Of a stretch of DNA of 64,000 nt, positions 9,981 through 18,556 are shown piece by piece. The stretch spans positions 434,001 to 498,000 of the forward strand of contig NZ_MRBK01000004.1 of NCBI RefSeq assembly GCF_001969815.1, read 5' to 3'. Under the pieces are notes generated by a model. It was not told the DNA's origin. It made no database searches and worked only from the letters and a program-made list of their open reading frames with translations. Made by a program: the position numbers and the translations under genes. The DNA comes from Bacillus swezeyi (GTDB lineage Bacteria; Bacillota; Bacilli; Bacillales; Bacillaceae). Positions within the stretch are counted from its first letter, which is position 1. Every line of letters begins with the position of its first letter.

Positions 9981-10032
9981 AGATCCACAGAAAGAACCTC
10001 AGTTTCAGAGGTTTCTTTGTGGATCTTTTTTC
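9981..10032 (+). terminator. Leader terminator, probable GlpP antitermination target
   Basis: AGATCCACAGAAAGAACCTC (9981-10000) pairs with GAGGTTTCTTTGTGGATCT (10008-10026), with one small mismatch, and runs into a T tract. It sits between the promoter and glpQ. In B. subtilis, glp genes have such leader terminators, and GlpP with glycerol-3-phosphate allows read-through. The structure is visible. The role of GlpP is from family knowledge. Confidence 0.75.
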
Positions 10033-10058
10033 TTTTTCAGATGAGGAGGAGGGAATAT

Positions 10059-10097
10059 GTGAAAGACATCGAAATGAACAGTAAAAAAACAACTTGA
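10059..10097 (+). CDS. Possible 12-codon leader peptide before glpQ
   Basis: A GTG at 10059 is preceded by an unusually strong Shine-Dalgarno run (GAGGAGGAGGGAA). It opens a frame reading [12 protein letters not shown] and then TGA. It ends 16 bases before the glpQ start. It could be an accidental frame, or a translated leader that keeps the mRNA occupied after antitermination. I know of no homolog. Confidence 0.3.
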   Translation: MKDIEMNSKKTT

Positions 10098-10113
10098 AAG
10101 GAGACATGATGTT

Positions 10114-11004
10114 ATGAAAGGACTTTTCCGAAGCGTTTTAATGGCGGGCGCACTGATTGGCGCCGGTTTTGGCATGAGCATTCAGGCGGAGGCGGCTGCG
10201 CCGGCACATCCGTCACTTAACCCGAATAAAATATTAAATGTCGCACATCGCGGTGCATCAGGACACGCTCCTGAACATACACTTTTAGCTTACAAGCTCG
10301 GACAAAAAATGAAAGGCGATTACATAGAAATCGATCTTCAAATGACAAAAGACGGCGAATTGATCGCGATGCATGATGAAACATTAGACCGCACAACCAA
10401 TGGAACAGGACTTGTCAAAGACTATACACTGGCGGAAATCAAAAAGCTTGATGCCGGTTCTTGGTTTAATGAAAAGCATCCGGAGCTGGCCAGGCCTGAA
10501 TATGCCGGACTCAAAGTTCCTACTCTCGAGGAAGTGATCCAAACCTTCGGCAGAAGTGCACGCTATTATATTGAAACCAAATCGCCCGAAGTCTATGACC
10601 ATATGGAAGAAAAATTATTAAACATCCTTAATAAATATAAATTAACAGGGCCAAACCGGCATTCAAGCAAAGTTATCATTCAATCTTTTAGTCCAGAAAG
10701 CTTAAAAATCATTCATGATCAAAACCCCGCCATTCCGCTTGTACAGCTGTTATGGTATGATAAGCCGGCATTCATTACGGACGCAGAATTAGAAAACTAT
10801 AAATCATACAGCATCGGACTCGGCATGAATTTTGACCGTATTGATGAAGCGTATATTCAAAAAGTAAGGAGCCATGGATTACTCATCCACCCTTATACCG
10901 TGAACCAAAAAGAAGATATGAAGAGACTGCTTGATTGGGGCGTGACGGGAATGTTCACCAATTTCCCAGACCGTCTTCAAGAGGTTTTACGTGAAGACAA
11001 GTAA
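10114..11004 (+). CDS. glpQ: Secreted glycerophosphodiester phosphodiesterase
   Basis: GlpQ hydrolyses glycerophosphodiesters, including deacylated phospholipids and teichoic acid pieces, to glycerol-3-phosphate and an alcohol. The 296-residue precursor has a Sec signal peptide at residues 1-28, cleaved near QAEA/AAP. The TIM-barrel active site shows His45-Arg46 in [14 protein letters not shown], the Ca-binding Glu72/Asp74 in YIEIDLQ and His87 in [10 protein letters not shown]. The start has AAAGGAGACATG upstream. It is followed by glpT after 20 bases, giving a release-and-import pair. Confidence 0.95.
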   Translation: MKGLFRSVLMAGALIGAGFGMSIQAEAAAPAHPSLNPNKILNVAHRGASGHAPEHTLLAYKLGQKMKGDYIEIDLQMTKDGELIAMHDETLDRTTNGTGLVKDYTLAEIKKLDAGSWFNEKHPELARPEYAGLKVPTLEEVIQTFGRSARYYIETKSPEVYDHMEEKLLNILNKYKLTGPNRHSSKVIIQSFSPESLKIIHDQNPAIPLVQLLWYDKPAFITDAELENYKSYSIGLGMNFDRIDEAYIQKVRSHGLLIHPYTVNQKEDMKRLLDWGVTGMFTNFPDRLQEVLREDK

Positions 11005-11024
11005 TTCATAAGAAGGAGAAAGAC

Positions 11025-12386
11025 ATGCTTAAACTGTTTAAACCTGCTCCGCCGATTGACAGATTGCCGGAAGAAAAAATTGATTCTGAATATAAGAAGT
11101 TCAGACTGCAAGTTTTTCTCGGCATCTTCATCGGCTATGCGGCATACTATTTAATTCGCAAAAACTTTTCGCTTGCCATGCCTTATTTAATTGAAGAAGG
11201 GTTTTCAAAATCAGCGCTCGGCCTTGCTTTATCGGCCCTTTCAATTTCCTACGGCCTCAGCAAGTTTGTCATGGCCACCATTTCAGACCGAAGCAACCCG
11301 AGAATGTTCCTGCCGGCCGGTCTGATTCTTTCTGCTATCATCAGCCTGCTTATGGGGTTTGTTCCATTCTTCACCTCATCTATAGCCATTATGTTTATTA
11401 TGCTATTCTTAAACGGCTGGTTTCAGGGAATGGGATGGCCGCCATCAGGCCGCGTCCTTGTTCACTGGTTCAGTGTAAGTGAAAGAGGAAATAAAACGGC
11501 GATATGGAATGTCGCCCACAATGTCGGGGGAGGGCTAATGGCGCCAATCGCCATCGCAGGTGTGGCCATCTTCTCAGGAATTGCGGGAAACTCCGACACC
11601 GGCTATGAAGGGGTATTCATTTTGCCGGCCTTAGTCGCCATTGCCGTTGCCTTTATTGCATACCTGCTGATTCGCGATACTCCGCAATCTGTTGGATTAC
11701 CGCCGATTGAAGAATATCGAAATGATTATTCAAGCAAAACGAAAAAAACCTATGAAAAAGAATTGTCGACAAAAGAAATCCTTTTCAAATATGTTTTAAA
11801 CAATAAATGGGTTTGGGCGATAGCGCTCGCAAATATTTTCGTTTATTTCGTCCGCTACGGCGTCTTAGACTGGGCGCCGACCTATTTAAACGAAGAAAAA
11901 GGATTTGATATGAGCAAATCCAGCGTCGCCTATTTTCTTTATGAATGGGCGGGCATCCCTGGGACCCTGCTGTGCGGCTGGATCTCAGATAAATGGTTTA
12001 AAGGGCGCCGCGGCCCTGCAGGCTTTGTCTTTATGCTGGGGGTATTGATCGCCGTGCTTGTCTACTGGTTCAATCCAGCTGGCAACCCTATGATCGATAT
12101 GATTTCATTAATTGCAATCGGTTTCCTCATCTACGGCCCGGTCATGCTGATTGGACTGCAGGCGCTTGACTTTGTTCCTAAGAAAGCTGCTGGTACGGCA
12201 GCTGGATTAACCGGCCTGTTCGGTTATTTGGGCGGCACCTTGACAGCAAATGCTTTAATGGGTGTCATCGTCGATGCATCCGGCTGGGATGCGGGATTCA
12301 TACTATTAACGGCTTCCTGCGTAATTGCAGCCATCATATTTGCGCTTACTTGGAATGTAAGGGGTCAAGAAGTGGTAAAACATTAA
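11025..12386 (+). CDS. glpT: Glycerol-3-phosphate:phosphate antiporter
   Basis: This 453-residue protein is a major facilitator of the organophosphate:phosphate antiporter family with about 12 membrane helices. Family signs are [20 protein letters not shown] with the phosphate-binding Arg and Lys, [20 protein letters not shown], and the inter-domain [14 protein letters not shown]. It starts at the ATG 11025 after AGAAGGAGAAAG. It imports the glycerol-3-phosphate produced outside by GlpQ. No clear terminator follows immediately. Confidence 0.95.
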   Translation: MLKLFKPAPPIDRLPEEKIDSEYKKFRLQVFLGIFIGYAAYYLIRKNFSLAMPYLIEEGFSKSALGLALSALSISYGLSKFVMATISDRSNPRMFLPAGLILSAIISLLMGFVPFFTSSIAIMFIMLFLNGWFQGMGWPPSGRVLVHWFSVSERGNKTAIWNVAHNVGGGLMAPIAIAGVAIFSGIAGNSDTGYEGVFILPALVAIAVAFIAYLLIRDTPQSVGLPPIEEYRNDYSSKTKKTYEKELSTKEILFKYVLNNKWVWAIALANIFVYFVRYGVLDWAPTYLNEEKGFDMSKSSVAYFLYEWAGIPGTLLCGWISDKWFKGRRGPAGFVFMLGVLIAVLVYWFNPAGNPMIDMISLIAIGFLIYGPVMLIGLQALDFVPKKAAGTAAGLTGLFGYLGGTLTANALMGVIVDASGWDAGFILLTASCVIAAIIFALTWNVRGQEVVKH

Positions 12387-12740
12387 TAAAAAAGATCCGT
12401 CTCGACTATATAAAGGCGAAAGAAAAACACAAAAGCGCAAGATTTCAGTGTTTTCGCTGTTTTATGCAAGGGGCTTTCGAAGAGTTTTTAGAATTAAATC
12501 GATTTTTTGGTATCAAAGTTGGTATCACCGACATTCCTTTGTTCCATAGAAAACCCCCTCACTTATATAAACCAAGCAGTGTGAGATTTTCCATATAATG
12601 GATTCAAAAGGAGACACCAATTTCATTAAATTTGAGGATGTTTTAGTGATAAATAAATCCTCAAGAAATTGGTAAGAGGATTTTTTATGTTATAATGAGT
12701 AAAAAATTGATTAAAATTCAAGTAAGAAGAGGTAGTCCCA
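12387..12740 (+). other. Intergenic patch downstream of glpT
   Basis: I see no convincing protein gene here. On the minus strand from about 12545 a short frame ends GDTNFDTKKSI and then TAA, which vaguely recalls the tail of tyrosine recombinases. This is too short to call. A hairpin AATCCTC (12656-12662)/GAGGATT (12676-12682) followed by T's could be a terminator. It overlaps the promoter of the 34-residue peptide gene. Confidence 0.4.
12669..12696 (+). promoter_or_regulatory. Extended -10 promoter of the 34-residue peptide gene
   Basis: TGTTATAAT at 12688-12696 is a perfect extended -10. TTGGTA at 12669-12674 gives a 16-base spacer. It overlaps the hairpin at 12656-12682. Confidence 0.6.
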
Positions 12741-12845
12741 ATGGGTACATTATATTTATTGCTGTATTTTATTGGTGGATTAACTTTATCCGGTTTTATT
12801 ACGGTTTATGGTATGAAAAAGCTTCTAAAAGCCTTGAAGGATTAA
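12741..12845 (+). CDS. Small 34-residue single-span membrane peptide
   Basis: The frame starts at the ATG 12741 behind GAAGAGGTAG. It begins MGTLYLLLYFIGGL, spans about 22 hydrophobic residues, and ends with the basic tail GMKKLLKALKD. It has its own extended -10 promoter and a strong terminator straight after it, so it is a compact independent unit. It faces the split secreted-peptide gene and shares its terminator. The hydrophobic-then-basic layout is seen in type I toxins, small immunity peptides and regulatory membrane peptides. I do not recognise the family. Confidence 0.55.
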   Translation: MGTLYLLLYFIGGLTLSGFITVYGMKKLLKALKD

Positions 12846-12853
12846 TACTAATT

Positions 12854-12892
12854 AAAAAATAAGAGTGCAGAAATACTGCACTCTTATTTTTT
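12854..12892. terminator. Symmetric bidirectional terminator
   Basis: AATAAGAGTGCAG (12858-12870) and CTGCACTCTTATT (12876-12888) form a perfect 13-bp stem with a 5-base loop, flanked by A's on one side and T's on the other. It can end both the plus-strand small gene and the minus-strand secreted-peptide gene. Confidence 0.85.
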
Positions 12893-13427
12893 ACCTGTAC
12901 CCTGTTATCTTACAAGCTTTTTTGATGCTTGGGTGTTTCTTTCCAAGTGAGTGACATGCTTTATGAGCACCTAGAGTGTACATATCGCTAATAAATTCTT
13001 GAGCTAAAGCTACCCCACAGAGTGTAACAAATACAGCGTAAATAGCCGCTTTCAGTCGATCAGTTACATCAGCAACATGGAAAGATGTAGTTTGTCCTTA
13101 TTCTGCTTGTTTTTTAGCTTCAGGTACTTCATTTAGCGTCTGTTCAATTTGTTGATTTGAACTATCTTCTAAAAATTCTTTTAAATTATTAATTTCAGTA
13201 TCAGTTAGACCGTAATCCTTTGCTACTTTGGTATCGACAATATAATTAGAACCTTTTTTAACAATTGAATTTTCCAAAGCCTCTAAAACAGATATGTACT
13301 TCTCCTTTTCAACAGAGACTGCTCCATTCTTTGAAGAAAAAGCATTACTAACTGTTGGCATTGTAAAAGCTAAAAATAAAGTTAAACTTAAAACAATTGC
13401 AGCAAAACTTGTGATTCTCTTATTCAA
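12891..13427 (-). pseudogene. Secreted peptide precursor split by an in-frame TAA (bacteriocin-like)
   Basis: A TTG at 13427-13425, behind GGGAGGGGC, opens a 109-codon frame. It has a clear Sec signal peptide (NKRITSFAAIVLSLTLF, cleavage near VSNA) and an acidic helical pro-region ending in EVPEAKKQAE. A TAA lies at 13100-13098. The same frame then stays open for 68 more codons: GQTTSFHVADVTDRL, a hydrophobic segment (AAIYAVFVTLCGVALAQ), and a tail rich in Lys, His and Cys ending KKACKITGYR, with its own TAA at 12893-12891 inside the terminator. The continuation looks coding and may follow a lost Gln codon (CAA to TAA). Precursor plus hydrophobic cationic C-terminus resembles SdpC-like or other secreted antimicrobial peptides, but I do not recognise the family. 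Alternatively the 109-residue protein is complete and the tail is a relic. Confidence 0.6.
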
Positions 13428-13520
13428 AAAAGCCCCTCCCTTTCTATTATTTAACAGTAAATAGCATATACGCAAAATAAAGATACATCCCATTTTTCAG
13501 AGATGTACCTTTGTTTATAT

Positions 13521-15401
13521 TTATGCCATGACTTTGCATATATCATTGGTAAATTCGACAGGGTCGTCGATTGGCAAGCCTTCTATTAGCAGCGCTTGGT
13601 TGTACAGAAGGTTTGTATATAAACTGAACTTTTCCTTATCTTTTTCAAACGCCGCCTGCAATGTGCCAAATACATCGTGGTTTGTATTGATCTCCAACAC
13701 TTTATCCGCTTTGACATGCTGATTATCAGGCATTGCATTTAGAATTTTTTCCATCTCGATGGTGACTTCGCCATCAGCCGCCAGACATACGGAATGCGTT
13801 TTTAAGCGTTTTGACGGTCTCACGCTTTTCACTTTTCCTGATAAAATGCTGTTCATTTCCTCAAACAGCTCTTTGTATTGATTTTCATCTGCATCTGATT
13901 TGTTTTGATCCTCTTCTGACTCGATCCCAAGGTCTCCGCTTGATACGGATTTAAATTCTTTATCTTGATAATTCGCCAACATTTTTATCGCGAATTCATC
14001 AATGTCTTCGGTGAAATATAAAATTTCATATCCTTTTTCCGAAACAAGCTCTGTCTGAGGCAGCTTTTCAATCCGGTCATAGGATTCGCCTGACGCATAA
14101 TAAATGTATTTCTGATCTTCAGGCATTCTTGATACATACTCATCAAGCGTGACGAGTTTTTTCTCTTTTGAAGAGTAGAACAATAATAAATCTTTCAGTA
14201 AGTCTTTGTTGGCGCCGAAATCATTGTAAACCCCGAACTTAAGCTGTCTGCCGAATGATTGATAAAATGACTCATACTTGTCGCGATTGTTCTTCAATAA
14301 GCTTTGCAGTTCGTTTTTGATTTTCTTGCCGATATTTTTGGCGATCAGCTTCAGCTGCCTGTCATGCTGGAGCATCTCTCTTGAGATGTTGAGGGATAAA
14401 TCCTCAGAGTCGACCATTCCCTTCACAAAGCTGAAGTGGTCAGGAAGCAGATCCGGGCATTTATTCATGATCAATACACCGTTTGAATAGAGCTCCAAGC
14501 CCTTCTCAAATTCTTTCGAATAGTAGTTGAACGGAATGTTTTCCGGAATGAATAGGATCGCATGATACCTCACCGCACCGTCGACGCTTGTATGAATATG
14601 AGCGAGAGGCTTGTCAAAACCGTAGTGCTTTTCCGCATAAAACGCCTCATAATCTTCATCTGTCAGCTCATTTTTATTTTTTCTCCAAATCGGCACCATG
14701 CTGTTGACCGTCTGTTCTTCCTGAACTTCTTCAAATTCATTTTCCGCATCTTCTTTCGGCTTGTTGACGGTCACATCCATTTTGATTGGATAGCGGATGA
14801 AATCAGAATATGTTTTAATAATATTTTTCAAACGGTCTACTTCCAAGTATTCATCATAATTTTCATCGTCAGTGTTCTCTTTCAATTTCAGGATCACATC
14901 TGTGCCGACCGATTCTTTCGCACATGGCTCCATCGTATAACCATCAGCGCCGGCAGACTCCCATTTATACGCCTCATCACGGCCAAGCGCCTTTGTCATG
15001 ACAGTCACAACATCAGCTACCATAAAAGCGGCATAAAAGCCGACACCGAACTGGCCGATAATATCATGGCCGTCTTTCAATTCATTTTCATTTTTAAACG
15101 CAAGCGAGCCGCTTTTGGCGATCGTTCCAAGATGTTCTTCAAGCTCTTCCTTCGTCATGCCGATCCCGGTGTCTGAAATGGTGAGCGTTCTGTTTTCCTT
15201 GTCAGCGGACACCTTTATGTAATAATCATCCTTGTTAAACGTCAGAGAATCATCTGTCAGGGCTTTGTAATAGATTTTATCAATCGCATCGCTCGCATTT
15301 GAAATCAGCTCCCTCAAGAAGACTTCCTTTTGGGAATAAATAGAGTTGATCATGATGTCTAGCAATCTTTTAGATTCTGCTTTGAATTCTTTTTTAGCCA
15401 C
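13521..15401 (-). CDS. htpG: Chaperone HtpG (bacterial Hsp90)
   Basis: This 626-residue ATP-dependent chaperone homodimer is complete. The N-terminal GHKL ATPase domain shows [23 protein letters not shown] and [15 protein letters not shown]. The middle domain has the catalytic Arg region [11 protein letters not shown], and a C-terminal dimerisation domain follows. The ATG at 15401-15399 follows GGAGAGAGCAAAGG. It is monocistronic, with a SigA-type promoter at 15473-15501. It folds and remodels cytosolic proteins under heat and other stress. Confidence 0.97.
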   Translation of the reverse strand: MAKKEFKAESKRLLDIMINSIYSQKEVFLRELISNASDAIDKIYYKALTDDSLTFNKDDYYIKVSADKENRTLTISDTGIGMTKEELEEHLGTIAKSGSLAFKNENELKDGHDIIGQFGVGFYAAFMVADVVTVMTKALGRDEAYKWESAGADGYTMEPCAKESVGTDVILKLKENTDDENYDEYLEVDRLKNIIKTYSDFIRYPIKMDVTVNKPKEDAENEFEEVQEEQTVNSMVPIWRKNKNELTDEDYEAFYAEKHYGFDKPLAHIHTSVDGAVRYHAILFIPENIPFNYYSKEFEKGLELYSNGVLIMNKCPDLLPDHFSFVKGMVDSEDLSLNISREMLQHDRQLKLIAKNIGKKIKNELQSLLKNNRDKYESFYQSFGRQLKFGVYNDFGANKDLLKDLLLFYSSKEKKLVTLDEYVSRMPEDQKYIYYASGESYDRIEKLPQTELVSEKGYEILYFTEDIDEFAIKMLANYQDKEFKSVSSGDLGIESEEDQNKSDADENQYKELFEEMNSILSGKVKSVRPSKRLKTHSVCLAADGEVTIEMEKILNAMPDNQHVKADKVLEINTNHDVFGTLQAAFEKDKEKFSLYTNLLYNQALLIEGLPIDDPVEFTNDICKVMA

Positions 15402-15472
15402 CTTTGCTCTCTCCTTTTTGGTTTAAACTTAGTGAAGAATATGTAGATATATGGTTCAGTTCTTTCACATCT

Positions 15473-15501
15473 TAAATAACATACCGTTTGATGGATGTCA
15501 A
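15473..15501 (-). promoter_or_regulatory. htpG promoter
   Basis: On the minus strand TTGACA (15501-15496) is followed after 17 bases by TATTTA (15478-15473). It lies 72 bases upstream of the htpG start codon. I did not see a CIRCE element. A GTGAAAG sequence just downstream only weakly resembles the GAAAAGG heat element known for B. subtilis htpG. Confidence 0.65.
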
Positions 15502-15549
15502 TATATAACGAGTTGCCGAGGCGTGCCTCTTGTGAGGGCATTTGCCGAT

Positions 15550-15578
15550 TTGACAACCGAGCACCTTTTTCATATCAT
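15550..15578 (+). promoter_or_regulatory. Promoter of the ABC-F gene
   Basis: TTGACA (15550-15555), a 17-base spacer and TATCAT (15573-15578) form a strong SigA promoter. It lies 287 bases ahead of the coding sequence and so produces a long leader. Confidence 0.75.
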
Positions 15579-15619
15579 TTGTTGTGAAGGAAATTTTGAC
15601 TAAAACGAGGTGGAAAGGA

Positions 15620-15661
15620 ATGGAAATTTTATCAACTGTTCTTAAAAGAGATTTGGCTTAA
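15620..15661 (+). CDS. Leader peptide of the ABC-F gene
   Basis: A short ORF (MEILSTVLKRDLA, then TAA) starts at the ATG 15620 behind GAGGTGGAAAGGA. Its codons 4-13 form the left arm of a long inverted repeat (15632-15659 with 15688-15712). This is the layout of ribosome-mediated attenuation: a stalled ribosome on the leader would open the hairpin and change folding downstream. The peptide is not a known sequence to me. Confidence 0.6.
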   Translation: MEILSTVLKRDLA

Positions 15662-15785
15662 GACGGGAGAAGTCTGCCCTTTTTTAGAAAGCCATCTCAA
15701 GAACAGTTTGATATGATTTCGAATCCTTTCTTACGATATGTGATATGTAGTGGGTAAGGTGTATTCGCCTTACCCTCTTTTTTAT
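15632..15785 (+). promoter_or_regulatory. Attenuator region with competing hairpins and terminator
   Basis: The arm ATCAACTGTTCTT...GAGATTTGGCTT (15631-15660) is complementary, with small loops, to AAGCCATCTCAAGAACAGTT (15689-15708). Between them lies a GC-rich hairpin with a T run (GACGGGAGAAGTC...CCCTTTTTT, 15662-15685). Further down, GGGTAAGG (15752-15759) pairs with CCTTACCC (15768-15775), then T's: a textbook terminator before the ABC-F start. Such leaders control vmlR, bmrCD and erm genes in Bacillus in response to ribosome-targeting drugs. Confidence 0.65.
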
Positions 15786-15864
15786 ACAACAGGATATTGA
15801 TGCTTCACACTGTTCTCTTTAGATGGCTCATTTTTAAAAATAAGCCTTAAGGAGAGAATTCATC

Positions 15865-17403
15865 ATGAGTATTGTTCAAGTTACACATCTCACCCATATG
15901 TATGGAGATCGGGTCACATTTCAAAATGTCAGCTTTCGCTTGCTGAAAGGCGAGCACGCTGGACTCGTCGGTGCAAATGGGGCCGGAAAGTCAACCTTTC
16001 TTCGGCTCTTGACCGGAAGTCTTCTTCCTGACCATGGAAAAATTGAGTGGCTGGCAAATGTCCGGCCCGGTTTTCTGGAGCAGCATACCGATCTTTCAGC
16101 AGGGACGACCGTCATTCAGTACTTGGAAAAGGCGTTTCAGCATTTATTTGAAATAGAAAGAGAAATGAATCTGCTCACAGAACACATGGCAGACGCCGGA
16201 GACAGCCTGGATGGGATGCTGAAAAGATACGGCGAGCTTCAGACTGAACTGGAACGCTCGGGATTTTACCATATCGGCGCAAAGATTGAGGACGCCGCCC
16301 AAGGCCTCGGCCTGACGGAGATTGGCCTTGATAAGGATGTCACGGCTTTGAGCGGGGGCCAGAGAACGAAGGTCCTTTTGGCCAAACTGCTGCTCGAAGA
16401 ACCGCATGTGCTTTTATTGGATGAGCCGACCAATTATTTGGATGCGGAACATATTGACTGGCTGGCCGCCTACTTAAAAAACTATGAGCACGCATTCCTT
16501 GTCATCTCCCATGATGAACATTTTTTGGATGAGATTACAAACGTTACATTTCATGTGGAACATCAGACCATTAAACGCTATTCCGGCGGATACCGGTTTT
16601 TCCTGAAAGAATATGCGCAAATCCGGTCTCAGGCAAAAGCCGCTTATGAAAAACAGAGCAGACAAATTGAAAAATTAGAAGCCTTTATTGATCGGAACCG
16701 CGTGCGGAAAGCGAAGCAGGCAAAAAGCCGGGAAAAAGCGCTGAATAAAATCAAACGAATCGAAAAACCCGAAGACCGTCCCGCTCCCCGATTTGAATTT
16801 CAGACGGGGCGGAATCCGGCAATGACCGTGCTTGAGACAAAACAGCTTGAAGTTGGCTATTCCGCACCTTTATTTATGCCGCTTTCTCTGACCGTGAAAC
16901 GGGGCGATAAAATCGCCATCATCGGAGAAAACGGCATCGGAAAGTCGACATTGATTAAAACACTGCTCGGCGACCTCAAGCCTTTAAGCGGCACTGTAAC
17001 AGCCGGACAGCATATGAAAGCGGCATATTTTAAACAGGAAACCATGGCGTCATGCAGCACACCGCTTGAAAAAGTACGGACGCAATTCCCTGATTTAACA
17101 GAGAAAGACATCCGACAAAAGCTGGCCGCGGCCGGTTTGACAGGGGCCCATATCAGGCAGCCTCTTTCCACACTCAGCGGAGGTGAGCGGGCAAAAGTCC
17201 GTCTTGCAGAGCTGATGCTTACAAAAAGCAACTTGCTCATCCTTGACGAACCGACGAATCACCTTGACATATCAGCTAAAGAAACTTTAAAACAAGGGCT
17301 GCAAAACTATAAAGGAACGGTTTTGCTTGTATCCCATGATCCATCCTTTTACCAAAACTGGGTTTCACACATTTGGCAGATTCAAGATTGGACCCGAACA
17401 TAA
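15865..17403 (+). CDS. ABC-F family ATPase, probable ribosome-protection factor
   Basis: This 512-residue protein has two ATPase domains in one chain and no membrane segments. Domain 1 has Walker A GANGAGKST, signature LSGGQRTKVLLAK and Walker B LLLDEPTNYLD. Domain 2 has GENGIGKST, LSGGERAKVRLAE and LILDEPTNHLD. A basic linker of about 50 residues (SRQIEKLEAFIDRNRVRKAK) lies between them; in antibiotic-resistance ABC-F proteins this arm reaches the ribosomal peptidyl-transferase centre. The attenuator upstream supports drug-inducible ribosome protection of the Vml/Msr/Lsa kind. Which drug cannot be told from the sequence. The start is the ATG at 15865 behind TAAGGAGAG. Confidence 0.88.
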   Translation: MSIVQVTHLTHMYGDRVTFQNVSFRLLKGEHAGLVGANGAGKSTFLRLLTGSLLPDHGKIEWLANVRPGFLEQHTDLSAGTTVIQYLEKAFQHLFEIEREMNLLTEHMADAGDSLDGMLKRYGELQTELERSGFYHIGAKIEDAAQGLGLTEIGLDKDVTALSGGQRTKVLLAKLLLEEPHVLLLDEPTNYLDAEHIDWLAAYLKNYEHAFLVISHDEHFLDEITNVTFHVEHQTIKRYSGGYRFFLKEYAQIRSQAKAAYEKQSRQIEKLEAFIDRNRVRKAKQAKSREKALNKIKRIEKPEDRPAPRFEFQTGRNPAMTVLETKQLEVGYSAPLFMPLSLTVKRGDKIAIIGENGIGKSTLIKTLLGDLKPLSGTVTAGQHMKAAYFKQETMASCSTPLEKVRTQFPDLTEKDIRQKLAAAGLTGAHIRQPLSTLSGGERAKVRLAELMLTKSNLLILDEPTNHLDISAKETLKQGLQNYKGTVLLVSHDPSFYQNWVSHIWQIQDWTRT

Positions 17404-17406
17404 GAA

Positions 17407-17433
17407 AAAGCCGGCCCCCCGAGGCCGGCTTCC
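17407..17433 (+). terminator. Terminator after the ABC-F gene
   Basis: AAGCCGGCC pairs with GGCCGGCTT across a short loop (CCCCGA). There is no long T run after it, so efficiency is uncertain. Confidence 0.65.
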
Positions 17434-17447
17434 GTGTGCCGCATTCG

Positions 17448-17580
17448 TTAACAAGCCTGCATTTCGGTACCCACGTTTAAGACAAGAACGCCGCCGTCAT
17501 CACGTTCTATGAAAGCCCGCTGTTCTTCCTAAGCTTCCAGGATTTTTAGGCCACGTTTTAAAAGACGACAAAATCCGGGC
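17448..17580 (-). pseudogene. Coding-like remnant, unidentified
   Basis: On the minus strand a frame in the space after the HAD gene reads RLLKRGLKILEA, then TAG (17531-17529), then EEQRAFIERDDGGVLVLNVG and TEMQAC before TAA (17450-17448). Codon choice looks like that of genuine genes here, but no start or recognisable domain is present. It may be the tail of a deleted gene. Chance cannot be excluded. Confidence 0.3.
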
Positions 17581-18393
17581 TTATTTTGACAATACAAGCT
17601 CTTGAATGGCGTGAGCGACGCCGTTTTCATTATTTGACTTCGTTTCATAATTTGCAGACGCCTTGACCTCAGGTATGGCATTCCCCATCGCAACTCCGCA
17701 GCCTGCCCAGTCGATCATTGTCAGGTCATTGCCGTTGTCGCCTATCGCCATAACCTCTTCTTTTGCGATACTTAACAGGTCTGCGAGCTGACGGACGGCA
17801 TTTCCTTTACTGGCCGCCGGATGAAGGATTTCGTAAAAGAACGGAGAACTTTTCACCATTGTATAACGTTCCTTTACTTCCTCCGGTATTGCGGCGATCG
17901 TCCGGTCCAATTTCTCCGGCTCATCAATATACATTGCCTTTGGCGCCAGTATGTCTTCCGGTATCTCCTCCATCGTCCGAAAACGGAGCGGCACTTTGGT
18001 GACGTATGATTCATATACTGTATACGGACTGATTTCACGGTTTGGCGTATACAGATGAGATGAGTCAAAAAAGTGCATCGGCGTGTCTAGCGTTTGGCTG
18101 AGCTCATATAAAGATGTCACATCTTCATAGCCAAGCGTGAGCTCTGACACGACCTCCTGTGTATGCGTATTTTGAACAAGCGCACCGTTATAGGCGATGA
18201 CATAATCGCCATCTTCATTTAAATTCAGCTCTTCTAAATAGCGGCTCACTCCGCCGAGAGGGCGTCCGGTGCAAAGGACGATCTTCACGCCTTTCGTTTT
18301 CGCCGCATGAAGCGCGTTCCTCACTTCCTCCGTTACTTCATGAAGGTCATTCAATAATGTTCCATCCATATCTATCGCGATTAGTTTGTACAT
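17581..18393 (-). CDS. Cof-type HAD sugar-phosphate phosphatase
   Basis: This 270-residue protein belongs to HAD subfamily IIB (Cof/YidA-like). Visible motifs are IDMDGTLLND with the nucleophile Asp, CTGRPLGGVSRYL (motif II), a Lys near AAIPEEVKERYTMVKSSP, and GDNGNDLTMIDWAGCGVAMGN (motifs III/IV; the usual final Asp cluster is present). I chose the ATG at 18393-18391 because GGGAGAG precedes it. The earlier in-frame start adds a non-family extension. The substrate is unknown; relatives dephosphorylate sugar phosphates or FMN. Confidence 0.88.
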   Translation of the reverse strand: MYKLIAIDMDGTLLNDLHEVTEEVRNALHAAKTKGVKIVLCTGRPLGGVSRYLEELNLNEDGDYVIAYNGALVQNTHTQEVVSELTLGYEDVTSLYELSQTLDTPMHFFDSSHLYTPNREISPYTVYESYVTKVPLRFRTMEEIPEDILAPKAMYIDEPEKLDRTIAAIPEEVKERYTMVKSSPFFYEILHPAASKGNAVRQLADLLSIAKEEVMAIGDNGNDLTMIDWAGCGVAMGNAIPEVKASANYETKSNNENGVAHAIQELVLSK

Positions 18394-18525
18394 GTTCCAC
18401 TCTCCCTGATTAAAATCGTGCCTGAAATCATACCTCTGACCCATTTCTTCTTTATTTTATCACAGCGCTTAACTTTTATTTTTCTTTATGATTTGGAACG
18501 ATCAAATGTCCTTGCAGAACAAAAA

Positions 18526-18550
18526 ACAACCTCTCGGAAGAGGCTGTTTG
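18526..18550 (-). terminator. Terminator of the dehydrogenase operon
   Basis: On the minus strand AACAGCCTCTTCCGAGAGGTTGTT forms a hairpin followed by TTTTGTT. It lies just after the stop codon of the G1P-dehydrogenase-like gene. Confidence 0.75.
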
Positions 18551-18556
18551 CATGGC

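Noticed and set aside
12350..12598. An 82-codon plus-strand frame overlapping the glpT end
   Set aside because: It begins inside glpT without an RBS, and its composition is not protein-like.
14562..15176. A 204-codon plus-strand frame opposite htpG
   Set aside because: It is antisense to the well-conserved htpG, has no RBS and a composition typical of a shadow frame.
15402..15549. A CIRCE (HrcA) operator before htpG
   Set aside because: No TTAGCACTC-N9-GAGTGCTAA-like repeat is visible, which agrees with htpG not belonging to the HrcA group in Bacillus.
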